Part shown: positions 34,015-43,744 of the stretch, piece after piece | How the letters are laid out: each line of letters starts with the position of its first letter | How positions within the stretch are numbered: the stretch's first letter is position 1 | Origin: an uncultured Alphaproteobacteria bacterium | Lineage (GTDB): Bacteria > Pseudomonadota > Alphaproteobacteria > RF32 > CAG-239 | Assembly: GCA_947588655.1 (NCBI GenBank) | Contig: CANPYS010000008.1 | Location: forward strand, 1-54,703 | Length of the DNA: 54,703 nucleotides | Direction of reading: 5' to 3' | Position numbers and translations under genes: made by a program | The notes under the pieces: generated by a model | Told to the model about the DNA's origin: nothing | Databases searched by the model: none | What the model saw: the letters and a program-made list of their open reading frames with translations, nothing else

Positions 34015-35685
34015 ATGAAAAGTTTTTTGAATAAATTGGTTTTGATAAAAGCTTTGGTACTTTTGCCGTTGGTGGCAAATGCGCAAGCCACAATTGATAG
34101 CTTGAACCAAAATGCCGACCAAAGTCAAGGCATGTATCAGCCGATGAACATTGGTTATACGGGCATTTCTTCTTTGGGTATGACGCAAAGCGCATGGCTT
34201 GACCCGCTCCAAAACTTGGGCGAAGGGCAAAGCAAGCCGGCATATTCCAAATATTATTGGTCGCCTGATTTAGTTCTGCCGATTCGCCTGCGCGAAGGGA
34301 TGATTACACTTCTTAATTTTCCTGATTGGGAGTTGGTTGAAGATGTTTATATTGGCGATTCTAAAACTTTTGACGGCCGCATTTCAGGGCCAAGCACCTT
34401 GCTTTTATACCCCAAATCGGGCGCGATGGTTGGTGTTGATACAAACATTATCGTGTTTGGTCGTTCGGGCAACAAATATGTGTTTTATGCCAGAAGTGAG
34501 GGCATTAACACCGAGCGTTTAACAAACTCTATCATTGATATTGAGGTTATTGATGCCGAAGATCCAAAAGCGACGACGGGCTTTATTGGTGGCTCGCGCA
34601 GTGGTTCAAGCGCTGTTCGCGGCACAAATCCTCATTCAGTAGCGTCCACGCATACAAAGCGCTTCCAAAAGGAAGACTGGATTCAAAGCATTCCGCTTGA
34701 TCCCACAAAATTCCGCTTTGATATGGAAATTTATGTGCCAAATCCTGATGATGTTGTTATTGCGCCTGAACGCGTATGGCGTGACGATATTTTCACATAC
34801 ATTGACTTAGGCGAAAAAGCGCTCAATATGGTTCAGCGCCCAATTGTGACCTTGATTGTGGAGCGTGTTGAAACACCGGTTGGTTTCCGCACAGCTGGTC
34901 CGAACAATCGCTTAATTATTGTTGAGGGTATTGGCGATATGGTGTTAAGAAACGGCAAACGTATTGTTTGCCTCAAGCTCCGTCGCGCTGATGATATTGA
35001 CATTTTGCCTGATTATTATGATGACGGTAATGAATGGGATGTTGGCGCCGCTATTCCGCCAGTTAATGCCAAGGCTAATGCGAAGGGAACAAATCCTTAC
35101 GCCAAAGATGTTGAAGACGATTCGTTTGATGAAGACGAAGAAGAGAAAGACACATCTTTCTGGTCATATATCACAAAGCCTTTCAAAAAATCTACCGAGG
35201 AATCCGCCACGCCAAAACGGCAAAATACGGCTCTTGTCGGCGAGAAAAACTATAAAGTTGGCAATGAGGGCGAGCTTTTGGTGCCAGAGTATATGAAAAA
35301 TGCGCCCGAAGGCATAGATTATAGCAAAATGCACCGCTTGCCACACTTAAAGAGCAATTCAGGGCAGAATATGAGCGATGTTTTATCCGCTTACAAGTTT
35401 GGCAGTGGCTTTAAGGATTCAAATGTTAGCAACATTTCTGTGGAGCTTGGCACAGATGCCGATGTTTCCAACCTTGAAAATCTATGGGCGAATTTAACCG
35501 CCAAGTACGGCAAGCTTTTAAAACCGTATCAGCCGTTTTATTCGGTTGACGCGCCGGCTGACGGTCAAGGGCGAGAGCTTTTCCACTTAAGGATAGGCCC
35601 GATGTCGTCTATTGATACGGGCGATGAAATTTGCTCTCAATTGGGGCGTAACGGAGTCTTTTGTAGTGTTGTCAGGATACAATGA
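34015..35685 (+). CDS. virB9: VirB9 with C-terminal SPOR domain
   Basis: VirB9 is the periplasmic/outer-membrane core subunit. A signal peptide (VLLPLVANAQ) precedes the VirB9/CagX N-domain (VLPIRLREGMITLLNFPDW ... ISGPSTLLLYPKSGA ... VDTNIIVFGRSGNKYVFYARSEG, about residues 90-175). The C-domain (FRFDMEIYVPNPDDVVIAPERVWRDDIFTYIDLG, about 230-335) follows. After a linker (about 340-455), the last ~97 residues look like a SPOR domain: ISVELGTDADVSNLENLWANL, then FHLRIGPMSSIDTGDEICSQL and CSVVRIQ. SPOR domains bind denuded peptidoglycan. At 556 aa it is about twice normal length. Its stop overlaps the next start (ATGA). Confidence 0.92.
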   Translation: MKSFLNKLVLIKALVLLPLVANAQATIDSLNQNADQSQGMYQPMNIGYTGISSLGMTQSAWLDPLQNLGEGQSKPAYSKYYWSPDLVLPIRLREGMITLLNFPDWELVEDVYIGDSKTFDGRISGPSTLLLYPKSGAMVGVDTNIIVFGRSGNKYVFYARSEGINTERLTNSIIDIEVIDAEDPKATTGFIGGSRSGSSAVRGTNPHSVASTHTKRFQKEDWIQSIPLDPTKFRFDMEIYVPNPDDVVIAPERVWRDDIFTYIDLGEKALNMVQRPIVTLIVERVETPVGFRTAGPNNRLIIVEGIGDMVLRNGKRIVCLKLRRADDIDILPDYYDDGNEWDVGAAIPPVNAKANAKGTNPYAKDVEDDSFDEDEEEKDTSFWSYITKPFKKSTEESATPKRQNTALVGEKNYKVGNEGELLVPEYMKNAPEGIDYSKMHRLPHLKSNSGQNMSDVLSAYKFGSGFKDSNVSNISVELGTDADVSNLENLWANLTAKYGKLLKPYQPFYSVDAPADGQGRELFHLRIGPMSSIDTGDEICSQLGRNGVFCSVVRIQ

Positions 35686-38600
35686 GTAAAGAGCCTTTAA
35701 CAAACTCGGAGCAATATGTCCGCAAAACAAACCGCGTTATCTTAATGGTGGGCGTGGTTTCGTTTGTTATATTTCTGATGGGTTTGTTATTGCTTTTTTC
35801 AGGCGGTGAAAATCAAAACGAGTATGAAGCGCCTGTTTTTACTGATGATGACAGCGCCATTGATTTTGGGAGCAACACAAATCCCTTAATGGATAACATT
35901 GAGTTTGAGGGCATTTCCGATAAAGAAGATCCCATTACAACAACCCCTGATCCTGTTCACATGGGTATTGTGGTGCTTGGCACAGATGCCAAAAACGTTT
36001 TAACAGTTGGCACAAACGGCAGAGGAGCGATTCGGATTGTTTCTGTTAAGCTTGCCGAGCCACCCTTTGACGGTTTTACCTATAATGACGGTTGCACCAG
36101 CGCCGAGTTGCGTGGCAATCAAACTTGCAACATTACCATGAATTGGGCGCCTGTTGTTTCAGGCAATGTGCAGAATAATTTTATTATTTCATGGCATGAA
36201 ACAAACGTGAGCGCGCAAAATGCCAAAGCGCAAAAAGTTTCGTTTGACGGCAAAGCCGTAACAGAAGAAGAAAGCAGGCAAATAGCGCAAAGCGCCTCAG
36301 CTGATAATCGCCGAGCAATTTATGATGAAAACGGCAATATCGTCGGTTATGTCGGTGCGGACGGCACAGTTTATGACGCAAACGGTAATGTCGTTGGACG
36401 TATGCTTGAAGACGGCACAATAGTTGATAAAGACGGTAATGTCGTTGGTAAGATTATGCCTGACGGCACATATTTAGATAAAGACGGCAACGTTATTGGC
36501 AAGGTGTCCAGTTATGTCGGCGCGGACGGCACAGTTTATGACGCAAGAGGTAATGTTGTTGGACGTATGCTTGAAGACGGCACAATAATTGATAAAGGCG
36601 GTAATGTTGTTGGCAAAATTATGCCTGACGGCACATATTTAGATAAAGACGGCAACGTTATTGGCAAAGTTTCAGGAAAAGAGGTAGGGCGTCGCTTAGC
36701 TTACGGACCAAATGGCGAAGTGATTGGCTATATTGATGAAAACGGCAACGTTTATGATGAAAACGGCAACATTATCGGACATGTAGATGATAACGGTATG
36801 ATTGTTGATTCAAACGGCAATATCATCGGTGTGGCGGGTAACGATAAGTTGGTTTATGACGAGAATGGCAATGTTATCGGTTATGTCGGTGCGGACGGCA
36901 AAGTTTATGACAACAATGGCAATGTTATCGGTAAAGTGCTCCCGGACGGAACAGTTGTTGATTTAAATGGTGTGCCGATTGGCAAGGCTGTTGACGCGGG
37001 TTTTGTTTATGATGAAAACGGCAATATTATCGGGCGTGTTTTGCCTGACGGAACAGTGGTGGATATGGACGGCAACGTGATTGGTCGCCTAAATGAAAAT
37101 GGTGAAGTTATGGATATGAATGGCAATGTCATTGGTCATGTCAGCAAGCCCGGTCGCACAGCTGTTGATGAAAATGGCAATGTTTTAGGCGTGGTGTTGC
37201 CCGATAACACCGTGGTGGATGAAAACGGCAATGTTGTTGGTTATGTGGATTCTGAAGGCAATGTTTATAAAAACAGTGGCGAAAAAATTGGCAAAGCGGG
37301 ATCTTCACGCCGCCTATATTATGATGAAAACGGTAATCCGATAGGCTACATTGATGAAAACGGCAATATTATCGGTTTTGACGGCAAAACAATTGGTAAA
37401 GTTTTGGAAGACGGCACAGTTTTAGACGCCAACGGCAATGTTATTGGACGTATGCTTGAAGACGGCACAATTGTTGATAAAGACGGCAGGGTTATCGCCC
37501 GTGCCGGCGAATATGTAAATTTAGCGCTAGATGAAAATGGTAATGTGATAGGTTATGTTGATGCCAACGGCAATGTGATTAATGCGCAAGGCAATGAAAT
37601 TGGTCATGTTGATAAAGATGGCAACATCATCAGCAACAAAGCCGTCAAAATAGGAGCAATTGTGACGCAGAACAGAATTGCGCTTTCACCTTCAGGTGTA
37701 TTCTTGGGCAAAATCAACTTTAGGGGCGAGGTTGTCGGCGAAAAAGACGCCGTTTTAGGACGTGTTTTGCCCAATGGTTTGGTGAAAGATTTGAGTGGTA
37801 AAGAAATTATTGGCAAAACGGTTTCATCAGGAACAATTATCGGTTGGGGATGCCAAAACATCGGCTTTTTAGGCGAGGACGGCGTGGTTGTTAAAGACGG
37901 CGAGCCGCAAGATTATAAGGTTTATCCAGACGGCGGCGTGTATAATGCCGAGGGCAAATACTTAGGTGATGTGGCAAAACAAGGTCGCGTTTATGATAGC
38001 CAATGCACTTATTTAGGAACAGCCAACACGGAAGGCGTTGTTTTAAGCGATTCGCGCAAATATGTCGGTTGTGTTAATCCAGATGGTACGGTTTTAAATG
38101 CTGACGGCGATATTATCGGACGTGTGGCGGCATATAAAGAGGTTGTTTCGCCAAGTGGTTTATCGGTTGGTTTTCAAAATGTGAAAGGCGCGGTTATGCG
38201 TGGCGCTAACACAATCGGTTGCGTAGATTCAAACGGTGAAGTTTATGCTATAAATAACTCTTATTTGGGGCAAATGGTAGATAAATATTATGCATTTGAT
38301 TTATCGGGCAAACTTTTGAATTTGTTTGATAATCATGGCGAATTAAATGTTGCGGCGACACCAGGCGCAAAGCTGTTTTTGAATCATTACATTGCGGATA
38401 GCAACAACAAAATTTTAGGCATTGCCTTGCCTGAAAAAAATCTGATTTTAAAGGCAGACGGAAGCATTTTAGGGCGCGTTTTTGCCAATGGCGAAGTTTA
38501 TGACGCCGCGGGCGCGTCTTTGGGACGGATTTTTGGAAACGGCGTGTCGTTTTATCAACAAATTCCGGCAGGTTTAATGCCTTTGGGCGCGGTGGCTGAT

Positions 38601-39512
38601 TTGTTGGGTCAAAATGTTGGCTTTGTCAACTATGACGGACGAGTTGTCAATCGGTTTGGGGAAGAGTTAGGTAAAATTGACGTGCGCGGTCGGTGGTTTG
38701 ATGCTGAAGGCAAGCTTTCAGGCGGCATTATCAAACAAGGCGCGGCGATAGGTTATGACGGTTCTTATCTAGGCTTTGTAAATAGAGAGGGCAAAGTGAT
38801 TGGGACGCAAGGGAGCGCGCTTACCGAAAACGGTTTCGGGCTGATTTTAGACGCTGATAAAAATGTTATGGGCGAGGTTGTCCCCATGACTTTGGTTACA
38901 GATGTTTTTGGCGATTATAAAGGCTACATTGATAATTTGGGCAATGTGCGCAATCTATCCGCGCAAATTATCACGGGCGTTTTACCCGGTGGTTCAACTG
39001 ATAAAAACGTGAGCGCCCTGCGCGAAGGCTTGGTTGTTGATTTCAGCGGAAAACCGCTTGGTGCAGTCACCCCGCAAAGCCGTTGGTTAGATAACAAAAA
39101 CACCTTAAACGGCAAAGTTTATCCTGACGGCAAAGCACTTGATTTAGAGGGGCATCTGGTTGGCGAAGTTGTTGATGCTGATATTGTGATTGATAATCAA
39201 GACAAAGTGGTTGGTTATGTGGCATTTGACGGAAAAGTCACAGATTTTGGTGGCACGACAATCGGGCATGTTTTATCAGGCGGCTTGGCGGTTAATAATC
39301 AAGGCGATGTTATTGGCTCGGCATTTAAGGTTGGTACGGGCGTTGTTTCAAGTGACGGCAAATATTTAGGCTATCTTCAACCGGACGGAACAGTTGCTGG
39401 TAAAAACGGACAAAACATCGGTTTTATTAAAAGCAACGGTTCTTTTGTGAATATAGATAAAAAAGTGGCGGGCTATGTTTTGGAAGAAATTGCCCAAAAT
39501 CGGAGAAATTAG
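35682..39512 (+). CDS. Inner-membrane-anchored solenoid protein; likely N-terminal half of a split VirB10
   Basis: A short cytosolic tail and one membrane segment (VILMVGVVSFVIFLMGLLLLF, about residues 18-40) precede an Ig-like beta domain (about 90-185: GIVVLGTDAKNVLTVGTNGRGAIRIVSV ... CTSAELRGNQTCNITMNWAP). About 1080 residues of tandem 17-19-residue units follow, of the type DGTVYDANGNVVGRMLE, probably a beta-solenoid. The unit resembles DUF3659-type GNVVG-x-V repeats. No TrbI/VirB10 outer-membrane domain is present; that domain is in the next gene, which carries the same repeats. It overlaps virB9 by 4 bases. The TAG stop, GCG and the next ATG are all in one frame. The membrane anchor and position match the N-terminal part of VirB10/DotG-type proteins. 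Confidence 0.82.
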   Translation: MSKEPLTNSEQYVRKTNRVILMVGVVSFVIFLMGLLLLFSGGENQNEYEAPVFTDDDSAIDFGSNTNPLMDNIEFEGISDKEDPITTTPDPVHMGIVVLGTDAKNVLTVGTNGRGAIRIVSVKLAEPPFDGFTYNDGCTSAELRGNQTCNITMNWAPVVSGNVQNNFIISWHETNVSAQNAKAQKVSFDGKAVTEEESRQIAQSASADNRRAIYDENGNIVGYVGADGTVYDANGNVVGRMLEDGTIVDKDGNVVGKIMPDGTYLDKDGNVIGKVSSYVGADGTVYDARGNVVGRMLEDGTIIDKGGNVVGKIMPDGTYLDKDGNVIGKVSGKEVGRRLAYGPNGEVIGYIDENGNVYDENGNIIGHVDDNGMIVDSNGNIIGVAGNDKLVYDENGNVIGYVGADGKVYDNNGNVIGKVLPDGTVVDLNGVPIGKAVDAGFVYDENGNIIGRVLPDGTVVDMDGNVIGRLNENGEVMDMNGNVIGHVSKPGRTAVDENGNVLGVVLPDNTVVDENGNVVGYVDSEGNVYKNSGEKIGKAGSSRRLYYDENGNPIGYIDENGNIIGFDGKTIGKVLEDGTVLDANGNVIGRMLEDGTIVDKDGRVIARAGEYVNLALDENGNVIGYVDANGNVINAQGNEIGHVDKDGNIISNKAVKIGAIVTQNRIALSPSGVFLGKINFRGEVVGEKDAVLGRVLPNGLVKDLSGKEIIGKTVSSGTIIGWGCQNIGFLGEDGVVVKDGEPQDYKVYPDGGVYNAEGKYLGDVAKQGRVYDSQCTYLGTANTEGVVLSDSRKYVGCVNPDGTVLNADGDIIGRVAAYKEVVSPSGLSVGFQNVKGAVMRGANTIGCVDSNGEVYAINNSYLGQMVDKYYAFDLSGKLLNLFDNHGELNVAATPGAKLFLNHYIADSNNKILGIALPEKNLILKADGSILGRVFANGEVYDAAGASLGRIFGNGVSFYQQIPAGLMPLGAVADLLGQNVGFVNYDGRVVNRFGEELGKIDVRGRWFDAEGKLSGGIIKQGAAIGYDGSYLGFVNREGKVIGTQGSALTENGFGLILDADKNVMGEVVPMTLVTDVFGDYKGYIDNLGNVRNLSAQIITGVLPGGSTDKNVSALREGLVVDFSGKPLGAVTPQSRWLDNKNTLNGKVYPDGKALDLEGHLVGEVVDADIVIDNQDKVVGYVAFDGKVTDFGGTTIGHVLSGGLAVNNQGDVIGSAFKVGTGVVSSDGKYLGYLQPDGTVAGKNGQNIGFIKSNGSFVNIDKKVAGYVLEEIAQNRRN
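36346..36675 (+). repeat. 165-bp tandem duplication within the solenoid gene
   Basis: Copies at 36346-36510 and 36511-36675 (55 residues each, three solenoid units) are nearly identical in DNA, whereas neighbouring units have diverged. This points to a recent in-frame duplication that lengthens the solenoid. Confidence 0.88.
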
Positions 39513-39515
39513 GCG

Positions 39516-42500
39516 ATGATAAAAAAGACATTTAAAATATTGGCGTTTATTGCTCTGTTGGCAGGTTTTCAGAATGTGGCTTTGGCAGACGAAATCACGG
39601 CGGTTGATTTTAATGGCAATCTGCTTGGCAAAGTTATTCCAGATGGTACGGTTATCAGCTTTGATAATGAAATTATCGGCACAATCACGGCCGATAGCTT
39701 GATTATAAATGCTCAAGGCGATTTGATTGGTGGTGTCATTCCGCAAGGCGTGGCAATCGGCAACGATAACAAGCTTTTAGGCAAAGTCAATAACGACGGC
39801 ACGGTGCGTCTGCCTTCAGGCGCGGTTATTGGCAAGGTTCTGCCCAATGCTTTGGTCATTAATGATAATTTTGATATTTTGGGTGCAGTTTTATATCCGG
39901 GCTTAATTTATAACGATTCGGGTGTTTCGGTCGGGCGTTTGGCAGGCGACGGAACGTATGTTAATTTTGAGGGGCAGAATATCGGTTTTGTTTCGGCGCA
40001 AGGGTACGCCTATCGCAAAAGTGGCGAAAATTATATTTTAGACGGTCGCCTTATTCCTTCTAAAATGGTTACCGCGCTTGACGGCACGTTTTTAGGCAGT
40101 GTTTCTCCCGGAGGACAGGTGGCTGATTTTGAAGGCGTTGTGATTGGTAAAATTCATGCTAACGGCTATGTTTATGATGCCGATTCTCAAATAATTGGTA
40201 CGGTTGTTTCGGGCGGTTATGCTTTTGATAATGCGGGCAATTACTTAGGCTTGGTTACTTATAACGGCGAAGTGGTTCAAAAAGCGCAGACAATCGGACG
40301 CCTGCGCGGCGATGATGTGGTTATAGATTTAAAAGGCGAGCCGATAGGTTTTCGTGTAGATGTTTCAGCAACGGCAACAGATTTAGACGGGCGCTATTTA
40401 GGACGCGTTTTGCCAAATGGCATTGTGGCTAAAGCGCAAGCGGCAGTTGGCAAAATTGGGCCACGTCAAACGGTTTTAAACGATTCGGGCGCGGTTATCG
40501 GTGAGCTTATAAAAGCAGGCCCAATGTTTGATGACTTGGGCGATTTAAAAGGTCAGATTTTACGAAACGGCCGTGTGATAAGTCCGCAAGGAACGCCTTT
40601 GGGTTATGCGCAAAATCGGTTGGCATACAACAACATTCATCAGCTGATGGGCGCAAGCTTGGAAAAAGCGATTGTTTTGGATAATAATAACAAAATTTTA
40701 GGCTTAACGGGCGTTTCTTCAACTTTTGATGATAACGGTGTGATGCGCAAAATTTCGCCTTTAGGCTTTGTTTTTGCCGAAGACGGAACGCTTGTCGGAC
40801 AAACTGTTTCGCTCCAGCCTTTTTATACAGAGCAAGGCGCGGTTCAAGCCTATTTAGGCGCTGATGGCACATTACAGGGCATCCCGTCTGAAAGCGGTGT
40901 GCGCTTAACAGGCTATGCGCAAACCATTAACGCCCAAAATGAAATTACAGGTTTTGGCATTAACGCTTCTTTTGCGGTTTCAAATACGGCGGAATTAATG
41001 GGCGTTTTAATGCAAAACAATCAGATTATGAATGCTGAGAAAGAGCCTATTGCAAAAGTTTTGCCACAAGGCAATGTGGTTGGTTTTAATTTAACAACCC
41101 CCGATTCGCTGATGCCTGTTTTAGGACAAGCGGAAACAGGTGGCGCGGTTTTAGGCTTTAATGGCATTAATTTAGGCTATGCTGATGTCAACGGCAATGT
41201 GCGTGACGCTTCAAATAATTTAATTGGACGCGTTGTACCTCAAAATTGGGTCGTTGGCACGCAAAAAGCCCTCATTGGTTATGTTGCCAAACCGCAAAGT
41301 GTTGTGAGTGAAACATGCTCTTATATGGGTACAGTCGGTTATAAAGGCGATGTGCGTAACGCGCGCAACGTGGTGTTGGGGCGTTATCTTTCCAATGGGC
41401 AGATTGTTTCGGAAACAGGCGGACGAATTGGGCATGCCGTCAAGCCCGGCGCTGTTTATGATGTTAATGGTAAGCCACTTGGAACAGTCAACGTTTTGGG
41501 TTATTTAACAGATTATAATGCTCAAACACTTGGTTGCTTAACTTGGGACGGACGTTTTTATAACAATGAAAAAGTCTTTTCAGGAAAAGTTGTTTCGGGC
41601 GCGCCAGTCATGAGTTTTGATAATCAAATTTTAGGGCGCGCGCTGAACAATGCGCAAGTTGTTGACTTTGAAAGCGCCGAGATTGGTTTTGTGCAACCAG
41701 ACGGCACCTTTATTTCAGAAGACGGCATTGAGGGCTTGCTTTTTGAATATGCCTTTGCTTTTGATAATCAAAACAAATTTTTAGGACGAGTTTCCGCTGA
41801 AGGCAAAGTTTTAAGTGATGATTATGAAGAACTTGGCACGGTTAAATATGACGGCGAAGTCGTTTCTGCTGACGGCAATTCTATCGGTTATGCTTTGTAT
41901 GATATGTATGCTTACGATTCGCAAAACAATGTGATTGGTTACATTGGCACAAACGGCAAAGTTTATAATTTCTTGGGCAATTCTGTTGGCAATATCAATA
42001 AAGGCTTTTTGGTAGGTCCCGATAAAAAGCTGATTGCCCGCGGTTGGCGCGATTATTTTGTGCGTGGCGCTGAAAATCGCGTTATTGGCGAAATAATGCT
42101 CAATGGCGAAGTTCAAAACACAAAAGGCGAAGTGATTGGCACAGTCACGGGCAGTGGTGAGGTTCGTTCAGAAGAGGGCGATGTTTTAGGTAATGCGCGT
42201 CCGTTGCAGTTTTATATTGTATCGGCAGAAAAAGAGCCTCGTCCGGCAGATTGGTCAGGCACGCCAAAAGTTGGCTCTATGGAAGGACAAGTCTTAGATG
42301 AAAATGAGTACGGTTCAAAGGTTGTTGGAATAGCCTTAACCCCTGACGGCAATTATTTAGGCGATATTTTAGAAGATAACAGCGTGGTTGATAAATTGGG
42401 TAACGTGCTTGGGCAAATGTCTGACGGACTGGTTGTGGATTCGGACGGCAATTTAATCGGCATGGAAGAAAAAGATAAAGAAGAGAAAGAACAACAAATG

Positions 42501-43733
42501 TTCGTACCCGCTGGCACTTTTGGCGATGGTGGCGCTTATGGTTTGGGCAATACGCCTACAAACTTAGGCCCTGGAGGCGGCTTTGGCCCTGGCGAACGTT
42601 ATGATCCCATACGTTCGGCGGCTTTGGCGGCGGCACAAGCTCAGCGCCGTTCAGAAATAACCGTTGGGCAATTAACGAGCAATGTTGATCGCAACAGTTT
42701 TGACGGCATGCAAGATAATTGGGACGGTGTGGCGCAACAACTTTCGTCTTGGCGAGTGGATATGAGCGAGATGATTTTGGCTGACAAGCCAATTCCGGCG
42801 GTTTTGGCGCGGACAATTATGTCATCTGATGGAGCAGACGATGTGCCGGTCACGGCGATTGTGGAACGCAATGTTTATGCCGAAACAGGACGCAACATTG
42901 TTATCCCCGCGGGAAGCCGTGTGATGGGCACATCATCGGGTGGTGGCGGAAGTGGTCAAAGCGGTGGTGCGGTACGCACAAACATCACATGGACGCGGCT
43001 TATTCGCCCCGATGGATCAGCGTTTGAATTTTCGGCTGCAAAAACAGGCGATGCGCAGGGTCGTGGTGGCGCTTTGGCATATTTGGATGAGCAACTCTTG
43101 AAAAAATACACCTTGCCTGTCGTGACAAGCTTATTGACAAATGCTTTGGCTTATGTAACAGCCACCAATGAAACGGGTTCTACATCAGGTGAGAGCACAC
43201 TTGAAAGTTCGCGCCAACAAGCGGCAAATGATGCGCGTCAACAATTTTTGCAGAATATGGATCAGATTTTTAACCAGATTTTAGAAGATAAGACGAACAT
43301 TCAAGCCGTAACATATGTGCCGGCTGGAACGCGGTTAATTATTTTCCCGAAAGAAGATTTATGGATTCGGACAATTGATCGTAAAGAAAATAATAATAAG
43401 AATCTTGAAAAAGGACCGTTAATTGACGGGAATGAAATGGAAGATGTTAATAAAAACGCTTCAACAGGTGGTGGTTCGTCATCAGCAAATAGCGATAGTC
43501 CGAGTTCTAGAGGCGTCGTTTACTTAGATGAAGGTGTTGATGCAAAACCCTCAAGTGGTGGCTTGATAGATGATAAATCTTTGCAGGATGCTAAAAAGAA
43601 AAAGCAACAAACACAAAACATTCCGAATGTAACCGTTTCGGGCGCAACGCCACCACCGCCGTCATCTTCGGCAACGGGAATGCCTCCGTCAACAAATGCA
43701 AATCGCAATGATAATTCGGGACAATTATTTTAA
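39516..43733 (+). CDS. virB10: Exported solenoid protein with C-terminal VirB10/TrbI domain
   Basis: Instead of the usual membrane anchor there is a cleavable signal peptide (MIKKTFKILAFIALLAGFQNVALA-D). About 950 residues of 17-20-residue solenoid units follow (FNGNLLGKVIPDGTVIS type; more degenerate than in the preceding gene), then a Gly/Pro linker. The TrbI/VirB10 core is at about residues 1060-1310: PIPAVLARTIMSSDG, VTAIVERNVYAETGRNIVIPAGSRVMG, TNITWTRLIRPDGSAFEF. An outer-membrane-crossing hydrophobic helix (YTLPVVTSLLTNALAYV) is followed by TYVPAGTRLIIFPKEDLWI. The tail is Ser/Pro/Asn-rich. VirB10 normally has ~380-480 residues and spans both membranes; here the outer-membrane part is a separate exported protein. 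GGAGAAATTAGGCG precedes the ATG. Confidence 0.9.
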   Translation: MIKKTFKILAFIALLAGFQNVALADEITAVDFNGNLLGKVIPDGTVISFDNEIIGTITADSLIINAQGDLIGGVIPQGVAIGNDNKLLGKVNNDGTVRLPSGAVIGKVLPNALVINDNFDILGAVLYPGLIYNDSGVSVGRLAGDGTYVNFEGQNIGFVSAQGYAYRKSGENYILDGRLIPSKMVTALDGTFLGSVSPGGQVADFEGVVIGKIHANGYVYDADSQIIGTVVSGGYAFDNAGNYLGLVTYNGEVVQKAQTIGRLRGDDVVIDLKGEPIGFRVDVSATATDLDGRYLGRVLPNGIVAKAQAAVGKIGPRQTVLNDSGAVIGELIKAGPMFDDLGDLKGQILRNGRVISPQGTPLGYAQNRLAYNNIHQLMGASLEKAIVLDNNNKILGLTGVSSTFDDNGVMRKISPLGFVFAEDGTLVGQTVSLQPFYTEQGAVQAYLGADGTLQGIPSESGVRLTGYAQTINAQNEITGFGINASFAVSNTAELMGVLMQNNQIMNAEKEPIAKVLPQGNVVGFNLTTPDSLMPVLGQAETGGAVLGFNGINLGYADVNGNVRDASNNLIGRVVPQNWVVGTQKALIGYVAKPQSVVSETCSYMGTVGYKGDVRNARNVVLGRYLSNGQIVSETGGRIGHAVKPGAVYDVNGKPLGTVNVLGYLTDYNAQTLGCLTWDGRFYNNEKVFSGKVVSGAPVMSFDNQILGRALNNAQVVDFESAEIGFVQPDGTFISEDGIEGLLFEYAFAFDNQNKFLGRVSAEGKVLSDDYEELGTVKYDGEVVSADGNSIGYALYDMYAYDSQNNVIGYIGTNGKVYNFLGNSVGNINKGFLVGPDKKLIARGWRDYFVRGAENRVIGEIMLNGEVQNTKGEVIGTVTGSGEVRSEEGDVLGNARPLQFYIVSAEKEPRPADWSGTPKVGSMEGQVLDENEYGSKVVGIALTPDGNYLGDILEDNSVVDKLGNVLGQMSDGLVVDSDGNLIGMEEKDKEEKEQQMFVPAGTFGDGGAYGLGNTPTNLGPGGGFGPGERYDPIRSAALAAAQAQRRSEITVGQLTSNVDRNSFDGMQDNWDGVAQQLSSWRVDMSEMILADKPIPAVLARTIMSSDGADDVPVTAIVERNVYAETGRNIVIPAGSRVMGTSSGGGGSGQSGGAVRTNITWTRLIRPDGSAFEFSAAKTGDAQGRGGALAYLDEQLLKKYTLPVVTSLLTNALAYVTATNETGSTSGESTLESSRQQAANDARQQFLQNMDQIFNQILEDKTNIQAVTYVPAGTRLIIFPKEDLWIRTIDRKENNNKNLEKGPLIDGNEMEDVNKNASTGGGSSSANSDSPSSRGVVYLDEGVDAKPSSGGLIDDKSLQDAKKKKQQTQNIPNVTVSGATPPPPSSSATGMPPSTNANRNDNSGQLF

Positions 43734-43744
43734 GGAATAAAGTC

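Noticed and set aside
39366-39746. Antisense frame across the junction of the two VirB10-like genes
   Set aside because: It is opposite repeat-coding sequence, lacks a ribosome site and shows no protein family features.
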